A DNA stretch of 64,000 nucleotides from Tamaricihabitans halophyticus. GTDB taxonomy: Bacteria > Actinomycetota > Actinomycetes > Mycobacteriales > Pseudonocardiaceae. The stretch lies in assembly GCF_004340875.1 (NCBI RefSeq), contig NZ_SLXQ01000003.1, forward strand, positions 1 to 64,000, in the 5' to 3' direction. Positions 52,478 to 60,595 of this stretch are shown here, one piece after another. The stretch's first letter is position 1. Each line of letters opens with the position of its first letter. A program made the translations under genes and the position numbers. Below the pieces are notes generated by a model. It was not told the DNA's origin. It saw only the letters and a program-made list of their open reading frames with translations, and searched no databases.

Positions 52478-53674
52478 TCAACTATTTGTTGGCGCAAGCA
52501 GTACCGGGAGTTGCCGTACCGAGCGCAGGAATGGGCTCGTCAGCCACTCCAACTCGGTGGTTCGGGCATTCAGCCGAACGTTCGGGTATCGCCGCAGCAC
52601 TATTCGTAGGGCGACTTCCGCTTGCTGGCGGGCGTAGCTGGCGCCGAACGCGTGATGCGCTCCGTAGCCAAAGGCGAGATGCCCGCCCGCGCACCGGGCG
52701 ACCTGCTGCATATGTGGATCGCCGAAGTCCGCTGGTGGCCTGTCGGAGAGCGTGAATGCGACCAGGTCACCCGGCTGGATCCGCTGATCGGCGATCCTGA
52801 TCGGCTCGGTAGCGCAGCTGATGGAGCTGATGTTCTGCGCATGGTTCACCCGCAGCAGTGCCGCGACCGCTGCCGGGATTCGCTCCGGCGCCGCGCGCAG
52901 CTGATCGAGCAGCACATCGTCGGTGAGCAGCCGGTAGAACATATTGCCGATGATGCTGAATGTGGTCTCTACGGATACCACAAGTAGCAGGATTGCCCCG
53001 TGTACGACGTCTTCCTCGGTCGCGCCAGTGCGCGTGCTGATCCGGCCGCTGAGTGTGCTGAGCAGGTCCCTGCGTGGATGGACCCTTCGCGCGGTGAACA
53101 GCGCTGCCAGTTTCTCGGCGAGCTGGCCGCTCGCGGAGCGCTCGATTGCCCTGCTCGGCGACAGGATGATCAGATCAAGCCATTCGGTGACGTCCGCCCG
53201 GTCGTGTTCGGCGATACCGACCAGTTCGCAGACGCTGTGCACCGCATAGGGCATCGCGAAATCCGCGACGAGGTCGATGGAATTCTCGGTGCCCGCGAAT
53301 GAGTCAAGTAAGGCATGCGTGACGCGTTCGAAGGGATCGCGGAGTTCGGTGGCCGCGCCTTCCGGGAATTCGTTGTGGACGGCCTTGTTCGCATGCTGAA
53401 TAAATGAGCGCAGAACGGTCGTGTAGTGCCCAGCCCTTGCATTCATCTCCGCGTCACCACAGTCTTTGGTAAACCGTTCGCGGATCGCGGCGGAGATGGT
53501 CGCCGGGTCGGTGCTGAGCCGTGCGTCGGCGGCCATCTTCGGCGCTGCCTCATGCCCGGTGACCAGCCAGAGTGCCGTGTCCGGGCCAGTGCTGACGCGC
53601 TGCACCGGCCCGTAGGTACGCAGCGCGCGATAGGTGGAGAACGGGTCCGAAAGATCGCCGTCCCCGATATGCAC
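52478..53674 (-). CDS. P450-like protein lacking haem-ligand Cys and ExxR Glu
   Basis: GTG 53674 is chosen because AGGAGG precedes it closely. The 398-aa protein has P450 order: an I-helix with SVETT (234-238), a K-helix AALLR (271-275) where ExxR should be, and the haem-loop frame FGYGAHHAFG (335-344), in which the Cys position is Ala342 (codon 52649-52651). With both residues gone, haem-thiolate catalysis is impossible in the usual way. Known cysteine-less P450 homologues (EryCII, DnrQ, AknT, DesVIII) are partners of sugar-transferring glycosyltransferases; no glycosyltransferase is in this window. The reading frame is intact, so this is not a simple frameshift. Confidence 0.85.
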   Translation of the reverse strand: MHIGDGDLSDPFSTYRALRTYGPVQRVSTGPDTALWLVTGHEAAPKMAADARLSTDPATISAAIRERFTKDCGDAEMNARAGHYTTVLRSFIQHANKAVHNEFPEGAATELRDPFERVTHALLDSFAGTENSIDLVADFAMPYAVHSVCELVGIAEHDRADVTEWLDLIILSPSRAIERSASGQLAEKLAALFTARRVHPRRDLLSTLSGRISTRTGATEEDVVHGAILLLVVSVETTFSIIGNMFYRLLTDDVLLDQLRAAPERIPAAVAALLRVNHAQNISSISCATEPIRIADQRIQPGDLVAFTLSDRPPADFGDPHMQQVARCAGGHLAFGYGAHHAFGASYARQQAEVALRIVLRRYPNVRLNARTTELEWLTSPFLRSVRQLPVLLAPTNS

Positions 53675-53827
53675 TCCGCACCTCCTGCCCCCAAGGTTGC
53701 CCACGGTACGAGGGTGCCGTTGGTGATCGGATCCAGGTTTTCGGTGCTTTTTGATCTCTCAGCCGTCCGCATTCTGGTGGAGTCCCGGCGACCATGGCAC
53801 GCGATATCGCCAGCGCCACTACTTTCC

Positions 53828-53854
53828 GTGACCGCGTTCTTTAAGGTTAGCGAG
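53828..53854. repeat. dispersed repeat B (between P450-like and two-component genes)
   Basis: An exact 27-bp copy starting GTGACCGCG, core TTCTTTAAGG, ending TTAGCGAG, 12 bp beyond the stop of the response-regulator gene. The gap 53675-53866 has no other feature. Confidence 0.75.
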
Positions 53855-53866
53855 ACTACTGGGTGG

Positions 53867-54472
53867 TTAGATCCAGCCTTCTTCCCAGGCGCGGCGGGCT
53901 GCTTCGTGTCGGGTTTGCACGCCGAGCTTGGTCATCGCGGAGGACAGGTAGTTGCGCACCGTACCGGTGGCCAGATGTGCCTGCTCGGCGATCGAGTTGA
54001 TCGTGCCACCGTGCTGTGCGATCCGCAGCAGTTCCAGCTCGCGTGCGGTGAGCGGGCAGTTCGCCGCGGTCAACGCCGAGGCCGCGATCTCCGGATCGAC
54101 GTAGCGGCCGCCGGCGTGCACATCGCGCAGGATCTCGGCGAGCTTGCTTGCCGGGGTGGTTTTCGGCACGAAACCGCGCACGCCCTCGGTGAGCGCGCGT
54201 TTCAGTACACCGGGCCGGGCATGCCGGGTTACCAGTACGACGGGTATGCCAAGTTCGGCGGTGCGCAACTGGTGCGCCGCGGCCAGCCCGTCCCAGCCGG
54301 GCATTTCCAGATCGAATACCGCCAGATCGGGACGGTGCTCCTGGGCCAGTCGCACGGCGGCGACCCCGTCGTCGGCTTGCGCGACCACCTCGATATCGCT
54401 TTCGAGGTTCAGCAACGCGGCGAGCGCGCCCCGGATCAGATCCTCGTCGTCGGCGAGCACGATGCGGATCAT
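53867..54472 (-). CDS. NarL/LuxR-family response regulator
   Basis: The 201-aa protein has a receiver domain with acidic pair DDED (8-11), phosphoacceptor Asp54 (AVFDLEMPG) and Lys104 (GFVPKTTP), then a LuxR helix-turn-helix (LTARELELLRIAQHGGTINS, HLATGTVRNYLSSAMTKL). ATG 54472 overlaps the sensor kinase stop. With the kinase it probably regulates the divergent ABC-2 exporter genes through the palindrome at 55685-55702. Confidence 0.93.
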   Translation of the reverse strand: MIRIVLADDEDLIRGALAALLNLESDIEVVAQADDGVAAVRLAQEHRPDLAVFDLEMPGWDGLAAAHQLRTAELGIPVVLVTRHARPGVLKRALTEGVRGFVPKTTPASKLAEILRDVHAGGRYVDPEIAASALTAANCPLTARELELLRIAQHGGTINSIAEQAHLATGTVRNYLSSAMTKLGVQTRHEAARRAWEEGWI

Positions 54473-55659
54473 GTCGCACGCTCCAAATGTCGTGGGGTTT
54501 GCCCGGCCAGTTCGAACCGCCCTTCCGGCGTCCTGGCCGCGGTGACCTGCCCGCCGAGGGTGGCGAACCGATCGCGTAGTCCGGTGATCCCGCTGCCGGG
54601 CACGTAGTCGCTCACCGTTGCCCCGTCGTTCACCAATCGGACCTCTGTCTGTCCGTTTTGGACGTCCATGGTCAGCTTACAGTTGCGCGCGTCGCTGTGC
54701 CGGAGGATGTTGGTCGTGCCCTCCTTCACCAGCGCACCGAACAGGTGTTGCACGGGCGGTGGGATATCCGTTGGATCGCCGTGTACCTCGGTGGCGATTC
54801 CCGCCGCCCGCAACAGTTCCGCCGCATTGGCGATCTCGTTGCGCAGGTCCGTCGCCCGGTAGCCGTGCACCACATCCCTGGTGTCGGTGAGCGCCTTGCG
54901 CGCCAGGTCAGTCAGCTCGGTGGCCTGTTGCCGCGCGGCCGCGTCGTCCGTGCCGATCAGCCGCTCGGCGAGCTCGCCCTTGAGCACGATCGCCTGTAGA
55001 TAGTGTCCTTGCACATCATGCAAATCGGCGGCGAACCGCAGGCGCTCGTTCACCACGGCGAGTTCCCGTTGCGCCGTCCTCGCCCGATCTACCTGGACGA
55101 TCACTTCCCAGAACCACAGTTGCAGGGCATCGAGCAGCACGATGATCGCCCACAACACCATCGCGAAGCCGGCATTGACCAGCACGCTATCCAATATGGA
55201 CCGATAATCGTCGCGCAGTGCCAGCCCACCGGCGCCGACCAAGCCGATGATCAGTCCAATCGGTACCGCCCGCCGCCAGCGTTGCGCGGTTGGCCAGCGC
55301 AGCACGATCGGTGCGCCAATCAGTGCTGGCAGCAACGCCCAGGAAATCGGGTTCGTCGAGTACACGGCCGCGTAAGCCCAGCTGGCGATGGCGAACCCGA
55401 GCGCGGCCAGGCCGGGCCAGTTCGCGACGTCCCTTGCTGACTCCCCGCGCATTACCTCGGTGACCAGCCAGATCCGTAGCACCGAGACGACGACCGCGGC
55501 AATGGTCAGCGGAACGATCGTGGTGAGCTCGGGCGGCGACCGGAGCACCTCGTAGATCGGAACAAGGGCGCAGATCAGCGTCATCCCGACAAGGGACCAC
55601 CACGTATACCGGCGCATCCGCCGGATTCGCGGGCTCACCTCGGGGTCCCATTCGGTCAT
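54469..55659 (-). CDS. DesK-type sensor histidine kinase
   Basis: The 396-aa protein has about five or six membrane helices (residues 20-185), a HisKA_3 dimerisation domain with phospho-acceptor His214 (AADLHDVQGHYLQAI) and a C-terminal ATPase domain with GSGITGLRDRFATLGG. The membrane-embedded sensor fits detection of membrane or lipid stress. It is coupled to the response regulator gene by a four-base overlap and is divergent from an ABC transporter. Confidence 0.92.
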   Translation of the reverse strand: MTEWDPEVSPRIRRMRRYTWWSLVGMTLICALVPIYEVLRSPPELTTIVPLTIAAVVVSVLRIWLVTEVMRGESARDVANWPGLAALGFAIASWAYAAVYSTNPISWALLPALIGAPIVLRWPTAQRWRRAVPIGLIIGLVGAGGLALRDDYRSILDSVLVNAGFAMVLWAIIVLLDALQLWFWEVIVQVDRARTAQRELAVVNERLRFAADLHDVQGHYLQAIVLKGELAERLIGTDDAAARQQATELTDLARKALTDTRDVVHGYRATDLRNEIANAAELLRAAGIATEVHGDPTDIPPPVQHLFGALVKEGTTNILRHSDARNCKLTMDVQNGQTEVRLVNDGATVSDYVPGSGITGLRDRFATLGGQVTAARTPEGRFELAGQTPRHLERAT

Positions 55660-55684
55660 CGGGACAGCATAACCAGCCCAGCAC

Positions 55685-55702
55685 TCATGACATCTGTCAT
55701 GA
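55685..55702. promoter_or_regulatory. palindrome TCATGACATCTGTCATGA
   Basis: Perfect 8-bp arms TCATGACA and TGTCATGA around TC lie between the sensor kinase start and the ABC exporter start. This fits a dimeric NarL-type response-regulator site for both directions. Confidence 0.6.
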
Positions 55703-55780
55703 CTGACCAGTGTGGATTACACGGCAACCGTTGACAGCTGGCGCTACCGCGACCGGCGCGCGCTCGGCAAGCTTAACGCT

Positions 55781-56722
55781 ATGACGAAACCAGTGATCGA
55801 GGTCAGCGACCTGCGCTGCGCCTACGGTGCTTTCGAAGCGGTTCGCGGGTTGACCTTCGAGGTGCACAAGGGCGAGCTGTTCGCGCTGCTCGGCACCAAC
55901 GGCGCCGGTAAGACAACCACACTGGAAACCATTGAGGGGCACCGGAAACCATCCTCGGGCGCGGTACGAGTGCTTGGCGCGGATCCGGTCAGCCAGCGCT
56001 CCTGGGTGCGCCAGCGCTGCGGGATCATGTTGCAGGAAAGCGGTTTCGCCGGCGACCTGACGGTCACCGAGACCGTTCAGCTGTGGCAGGGCATCCTCGG
56101 CATATCCTCCATTGTGGAGGACGGGCTTGCCAGGTTGAACCTGACGCACCGCCGCGATGTACGCGTGAAGCAGCTCTCCGGCGGCGAGCGGCGCCGGCTC
56201 GACCTGGTGCTCGCCACGCTCGGCCAGCCCGAAGTGGTGTTCCTGGACGAACCGACCACTGGACTCGATCCGCAATCGCGGGAGGCCACCTGGCAGGTGG
56301 TGCGGGAGCTGCTTGCCGGGGGCACCACGGTCCTGCTCACCACGCACTACCTGGAAGAAGCCGAGCGGCTTGCGCACCGCTTGGCGATCATGCACGAGGG
56401 GCGGTTCGCGGTCGCCGGGAACCTCGCCGATGTGCTGGAAACCGAGCTTGCCCAGCTGGGCTTCGACCTGGGGGATGGCGTTCGGGTTGCCGAGTTGCCG
56501 GCACTGTTCGGTGAGCTGGACGAGCTAGCGCTGGCCGAAGGGCGTGTGCAGATCCGCACCGCGCGGTTGCAGGACGACCTGCAAGCGGTGCTCGGCTGGG
56601 CTGCCGCGCGCGGGGTAGCGCTGCGCAGGCTGCGCGCGCACCACGCCTCGCTCGATGACGTGTTCCACCGGGTCGCGGGCGGCGCCCGGGCCGAGATTTC
56701 CACGGAGGTGACGGTCCGATGA
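55781..56722 (+). CDS. ABC-type exporter ATP-binding protein
   Basis: ATG 55781 gives 313 residues with Walker A GTNGAGKTT (38-46), signature QLSGGERRR (131-139), Walker B VVFLDEPTTGLDP (152-164) and a switch His in LLTTHYLEEAERL. A C-terminal ~90-residue extension is typical of DrrA-like ATPases that pair with an ABC-2 permease. The permease gene overlaps by four bases. Probably drug, peptide or lipid export, controlled by the divergent two-component system. Confidence 0.93.
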   Translation: MTKPVIEVSDLRCAYGAFEAVRGLTFEVHKGELFALLGTNGAGKTTTLETIEGHRKPSSGAVRVLGADPVSQRSWVRQRCGIMLQESGFAGDLTVTETVQLWQGILGISSIVEDGLARLNLTHRRDVRVKQLSGGERRRLDLVLATLGQPEVVFLDEPTTGLDPQSREATWQVVRELLAGGTTVLLTTHYLEEAERLAHRLAIMHEGRFAVAGNLADVLETELAQLGFDLGDGVRVAELPALFGELDELALAEGRVQIRTARLQDDLQAVLGWAAARGVALRRLRAHHASLDDVFHRVAGGARAEISTEVTVR

Positions 56723-57462
56723 TCGCAGCGGTGCAGTCGATCATGCGCGCCGAGCTGAAACTGCTTGCGCGCAATACCACCGTGGCGCTGACCGCGACCC
56801 TGCTGCCACTCGCGTTCGCTGGGGTGATGCTCGCTATGGATCAGGGTGCCGCGCATCCGATTGGCTGGGCTTACCCGATCGCCATGCAGTTGCTGGTCGT
56901 TTTCGGTGCCAGCACATATCTCACCTCGACAGCCGCACTGTGCCATCGCCGGGAGGAGTTGTATCTGAAACGGCTGCGCAGTGGCCCAGCCTCGGATGTG
57001 ACGGTGCTGGTTGGCGTGTTGTCGCCAGTGGTAGTGCTTTCGCTGCTGCAGGCGGGCTTGGTGTTGCTGATTACCGGAACATTCGCCCCTGCGGCGCCGA
57101 CGAATCCGTTGTTGCTTGTGCTGGTGGTGCTACTGGGCACGGTTATGTGCCTCTCGCTCGGTATGGCGACCAGCGGGTACGCGGCGACCGGCGAGCAGGC
57201 GCAGATCGTCACCATGCCGTTCTTCCTGTTGCTGGTTGGCAGTGCGGTCTGGGCTTCGCTGGATATCGCGACCGGCCTGAGCCAGCTACAGATGGTGCTA
57301 CCGGGTGGGGCGGTCACCGAACTCACCCGGTTGGCCTACGGCGACGGCAGCTTCACGGCGCAGCTGACCGAGGCACTGCCGCCAATCGGCGTGCTGGTCG
57401 CCTGGACGATCATGGGCGTGGCGGTAGCGACCAAGGCGTTTCGCTGGGAGCCACGCGGCTAG
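56719..57462 (+). CDS. ABC-2-type exporter permease
   Basis: The 247-aa protein has six predicted membrane helices and the loop RREELYLKRLRSGPASDV, found in DrrB-like ABC-2 permeases near their ATPase-contact helix. Start overlaps the ATPase gene stop (ATGA). The pair forms a complete half-size exporter. The substrate is unknown. The gene is convergent with the small helical-protein gene 20 bp downstream. Confidence 0.92.
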   Translation: MIAAVQSIMRAELKLLARNTTVALTATLLPLAFAGVMLAMDQGAAHPIGWAYPIAMQLLVVFGASTYLTSTAALCHRREELYLKRLRSGPASDVTVLVGVLSPVVVLSLLQAGLVLLITGTFAPAAPTNPLLLVLVVLLGTVMCLSLGMATSGYAATGEQAQIVTMPFFLLLVGSAVWASLDIATGLSQLQMVLPGGAVTELTRLAYGDGSFTAQLTEALPPIGVLVAWTIMGVAVATKAFRWEPRG

Positions 57463-57482
57463 CCAGCGGGATGGGGCGAGGG

Positions 57483-57827
57483 TTAGATGCGGCGGAATTC
57501 CTCGGCCGCGTCTTCCTCGCCCTGTTGCATGTCTTGCAACGCGGCCGCGAGCTTTTCGATGTAGCTGTCGACCTGCTGGAGCAGCGCGTCGTTATGCCGC
57601 TGCAGTTCACCGAGCGACTGCTTGGTGGCCTGCGCGTGCAACACGCTCATCGAATCTTGCGCTGGCGGCGCGGCCAGACCCACGGCTCGCGCCAGCTCAC
57701 GGCCGTCTGCGAGAATCTCTTCTCGTTCGGTGCGCCATTTGCGCAGCACCGCGTGCAGCTCTGCAAGGTCGGCCGAGGAGCGTCCGGCGTCTGCCGGGAC
57801 GGCGCCCGGTTCACCCGCCTCGGACAT
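57483..57827 (-). CDS. small helical protein, possibly ESX-associated (114 aa)
   Basis: ATG 57827 follows GGAGG. The 114-residue protein is a coiled-coil-like helical hairpin (LAELHAVLRKWRTEREEI, then LQRHNDALLQQVDSYIEKLA) with an acidic C-terminus. There is no classical WXG turn. Size and fold would allow type VII secretion, but this is a weak guess. It is divergent from a lipoprotein gene; the 168-bp gap between them holds only promoter-like sequence with two ACGTGCA repeats. Confidence 0.6.
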   Translation of the reverse strand: MSEAGEPGAVPADAGRSSADLAELHAVLRKWRTEREEILADGRELARAVGLAAPPAQDSMSVLHAQATKQSLGELQRHNDALLQQVDSYIEKLAAALQDMQQGEEDAAEEFRRI

Positions 57828-57995
57828 ACCGCCTCCCTGGAACCGCCATTCGCACGTGCATCCGTACGTGCAATTGCATCAATCGACTAAGTTAATCCGG
57901 TCCGCCGCGATCGGCAACGCTGCGGTACTCACCCGAACGAGTTGCGTTCAGCAATCTGCTTCACTCAGTGCGTGCACAAACATCGTGGTTTGCGT

Positions 57996-58532
57996 ATGAC
58001 GCATCGGCGGCTCGGGTTAGGCCTGCTTGGTTGTCTCGCCCTGGTCGCCTGCGGCCCGTCGAGCGAGCCGGCCGAGCCGGCTCCGGCAACAACTCAGCCG
58101 CCCAGTTCCTCGGCGAAGGCGCCAGAACCGCCGGCCGAACCGGCACCGGCCGCGGATGGGCCGTGCCCGTACCTGAGCGCCGACCAGGCAGCCCAGTTGA
58201 ACGGTCAGCTTGTCGGCAGTGTGCGGATCTCCGCGGGTAAGCCCCCTGCTTGCTTCTTTTACCGGGAAGACGGTGAACTACAGCTGACCAGCTGGGTATA
58301 CGAAGGAAGGCAGCGGGTGGCACAGGCGCTGATCGACAAGGTCGTGCCGGTGCGGACCTCCACCCGGGCGAGCGAGCCGCCCGGGTGGGAAGGTGGCTAT
58401 CTGCAACTCGAGGACGGCGCGCGCTACGCGGTCACCCGCGGTACGACCGCGGTGGTGGTGACCACCAACGAGCAGCAGTCGCTGAAGGCGCGGGAAGCCG
58501 CCAAGCAGGTGATCGCGGCCATCGCGGACTAG
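57996..58532 (+). CDS. DUF2020-like lipoprotein (178 aa)
   Basis: ATG 57996 opens a lipoprotein signal (GLGLLGCLALVAC). A Pro/Ala/Glu linker leads to a domain beginning GPCPYLSADQAAQLNGQLVG, with CFFYREDG, LTSWVYEG and a C-terminal helix REAAKQVIAAI. This matches the DUF2020/DUF3558-like layout of actinobacterial surface lipoproteins. Function is unknown; its stop lies three bases from the convergent SorC regulator gene. Confidence 0.78.
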   Translation: MTHRRLGLGLLGCLALVACGPSSEPAEPAPATTQPPSSSAKAPEPPAEPAPAADGPCPYLSADQAAQLNGQLVGSVRISAGKPPACFFYREDGELQLTSWVYEGRQRVAQALIDKVVPVRTSTRASEPPGWEGGYLQLEDGARYAVTRGTTAVVVTTNEQQSLKAREAAKQVIAAIAD

Positions 58533-58535
58533 CGA

Positions 58536-59498
58536 TCAGCCGCCGAGCCGGTCCCGATCGGCGAGCAGCGCGCGAGCCAGCGAGCTGTCGCAGATCAGCA
58601 CGTCCACCGCGGAGCTGCGCAGCGCGCCGAGTACCCCGCGGGTCTTCTCCGGGCCAGCCGCGATGCCGACAACCATGGGGATCTGCCGCAGATCGGCGAG
58701 CGAGATCGCGAGCACCCGGTCCTCCGCCGGCCCGATGATCGCGGACCCGTTCCCGTCGAAGTAGCGCGCGCAGAGGTCGCCAGCCGGTTTGGCCGCTTCG
58801 AACTCCGCTCGCTCGTCGGTGCCGAGATTCAGCGTCTCCACGATCGCCGCCGAGGAACCCGTACCGAAGCTGCCGATACCGACCAGCGCCACGCTGACCT
58901 CGCGGGCCGACTCGAGCGCGCTGGCGATACTCGGCTCGGCGAGCAGTACGTCCCGCCCCGCGCGGGAGGTGAGCACGGCCGGCGCGTGCAGTCGCTGGAA
59001 CCGTCCGCCGAGCCGACCGGCCAGATCGCGCACCAGCTCCTCGCCGGTGATCTCGGAGTCCACAGAGGATAGTCCGCCGACCAGTGGTACCACTTCGACA
59101 TCCAGCCCGCCGGAATCCGGTACATGCTGCACCACGGCCTGCAGGCTGCGCCCCCAGGAAACCCCGATCCGTTGCCCGGACCGCAGGTTCTCCTGCAGCC
59201 AGCGTCCGCCGAGATCGCCGACCTTGGGCAGCGGGTGCTCGCTGCCGTGGGCGTCGGCCACCCGGCAGTCGCGTAGCCCGAACACCTCGGAAAGTTCGCG
59301 CTCCAGGTCCAACTCACGGCCGCTTGGATCGTTGATCCGGATCTCCACGATGCCACGCTCCCGCGCGGCGGTGAGCATTCTGGACACATTGGACCTGCTC
59401 ACTGAGAGCGCTTCGGCGATCTCCTGCTGTGACTGGTTTTCCTGGTAGTACAGCCGAGCAGTCCGGACGAGCAGGTCCTGATCACGTGGCGGCGGCAT
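58536..59498 (-). CDS. SorC-family sugar-binding transcriptional regulator
   Basis: The 320-aa protein has an N-terminal helix-turn-helix (QSQQEIAEALSVSRSNVSRM) and a C-terminal SorC/DeoR-type sugar-phosphate-binding domain (GVSWGRSLQAVVQHVPDSGG, ALVGIGSFGTGSSAAIV). ATG 59498 overlaps the HPr stop (TAATG). It probably senses a phosphorylated hexitol and controls the divergent glucitol PTS operon. Confidence 0.92.
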   Translation of the reverse strand: MPPPRDQDLLVRTARLYYQENQSQQEIAEALSVSRSNVSRMLTAARERGIVEIRINDPSGRELDLERELSEVFGLRDCRVADAHGSEHPLPKVGDLGGRWLQENLRSGQRIGVSWGRSLQAVVQHVPDSGGLDVEVVPLVGGLSSVDSEITGEELVRDLAGRLGGRFQRLHAPAVLTSRAGRDVLLAEPSIASALESAREVSVALVGIGSFGTGSSAAIVETLNLGTDERAEFEAAKPAGDLCARYFDGNGSAIIGPAEDRVLAISLADLRQIPMVVGIAAGPEKTRGVLGALRSSAVDVLICDSSLARALLADRDRLGG

Positions 59499-59770
59499 TA
59501 TGATGCGGCCGGCTCTTCGTGCGTGAGCAGGTCGGACAGTGCGGTCAGGGCATTCTCCGCGCCCTCGCCTTCGGTGCGCAGCACGATCTCCTCGTTGTGG
59601 CCAATGGCGAGACCAAGCACGGCTAGGATGCTGGTCGCGTCGACCAGTTCGCCGTCTGGCCGGCCGATGGACACCCCGCAGCCCTGCTGTGCGGCGGATT
59701 TCACGAAAACCGCCGCTGGCCGAGCGTGTAGCCCTACCTCGGAGGCAATCTTGACGCGGGCTTCGGGCAT
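59498..59770 (-). CDS. ptsH: HPr phosphocarrier protein
   Basis: ATG 59770 follows AGGGAG; longer readings lack a site. The 90-residue protein begins MPEARVKIASEVGLHARPAA, with the phosphorylated His in GLHARPA, and has the standard HPr length and hydrophobic pattern (VDATSILAVLGLAIGHNEE). It passes phosphate from enzyme I to the IIA proteins. It is encoded beside, rather than within, the rightward PTS operon and shares the promoter region with it. Confidence 0.93.
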   Translation of the reverse strand: MPEARVKIASEVGLHARPAAVFVKSAAQQGCGVSIGRPDGELVDATSILAVLGLAIGHNEEIVLRTEGEGAENALTALSDLLTHEEPAAS

Positions 59771-59824
59771 CGGGCGGCTCCCTTCAAAACGGACTCTTGC
59801 TTCCGGACGAATCGCCATGTTACA

Positions 59825-59865
59825 CACATCACTGGCAAACGTGAAGAGTATACGCACATTAGTGC
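59825..59865. promoter_or_regulatory. direct repeats CACATCACTGG and CACATTAGTGC
   Basis: Two 11-base near-repeats start 30 bp apart (59825 and 59855), three helical turns, in the divergent ptsH and IIC promoter. A GGGTGA-GGT-TCACCC dyad follows at 59874-59888. These are candidate SorC sites; the evidence is spacing and position only. Confidence 0.35.
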
Positions 59866-59922
59866 TTATGCCCGGGTGAGGTTCACCCACTCGCCATTGG
59901 CGGCGAGAGAACGGAGTAAAGC

Positions 59923-60591
59923 ATGGACGTGCTGGCCGCATGGCTTCCGGCAGCACAGCCGACGGCACAGGAATCCGGAGCGGACGGCAGCGGCGGGGTG
60001 CTTGGCGTCTTCGAGTGGTTGGGTACGCACTTCATCGGGCTTTTCGAAGCCGCGGGTGAGCAGTTCGTTGGCCTCATCACGGGCATTCTGCCGACCTTGG
60101 TTGCGCTGCTCACTTTTATGTACGCGCTCACCCAGTTCATCGGTGAGGAGCGGGTGACGCGGGCGATCCGCTGGTCGGCGCGCTGGTGGATCACCAGGTA
60201 CACGATCATGCCGATGCTCGCGGTGTTGATGCTCACCAACCCGATCGCGTTCTCCTTCGGTCGGTTCCTGCCGGAGCGGTACAAGCCGGCCTTCTATGAC
60301 TCCGCGGTGTCCTTTGTGCACCCGGTGACGACGTTCTTCCCCTATGCCAACGCGGGCGAGCTGTTCGTCTGGCTCGGCGTGGCGAACGGGGTGCGGGAAC
60401 TCGGCCAGTCCGAGATTCCGCTCGCGTTGCGGTACTTCCTGGTTGGCATCTTGATCATCTTTATTCGCGGGATCATCACCGAGCGGATCACCGCGTTCAT
60501 GATCAAGCGCACCGGGCGCACCGAGTTGTTCCAGAACTTTGACAACGAGTTCCGCAACGAATCGACTGCCACGTCGACCGAGGGGAAGTGA
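59923..60591 (+). CDS. srlA: PTS glucitol/sorbitol-specific IIC component
   Basis: ATG 59923 follows GGAG. The 222-aa protein has the SrlA pattern: FMYALTQFIGEERVTRAIRW, MPMLAVLMLTNPIAFSFGRF, then TTFFPYANAGELFVWLGVAN, with about four or five membrane helices. It is the membrane channel component and phosphorylates and imports a hexitol with its partners. The next genes encode IIBC, IIA and GutM in the normal order. Confidence 0.95.
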   Translation: MDVLAAWLPAAQPTAQESGADGSGGVLGVFEWLGTHFIGLFEAAGEQFVGLITGILPTLVALLTFMYALTQFIGEERVTRAIRWSARWWITRYTIMPMLAVLMLTNPIAFSFGRFLPERYKPAFYDSAVSFVHPVTTFFPYANAGELFVWLGVANGVRELGQSEIPLALRYFLVGILIIFIRGIITERITAFMIKRTGRTELFQNFDNEFRNESTATSTEGK

Positions 60592-60595
60592 CGAG

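Noticed and set aside
52640-52660. Sequencing error as cause of the missing P450 cysteine
   Set aside because: The frame is continuous on both sides, the codon is GCG, which is more than one base from TGC or TGT, and the ExxR Glu is also absent.
17711-53854. CRISPR-like array from the repeated 27-29 bp units
   Set aside because: Copies are thousands of bases apart with no regular spacers and no cas genes.
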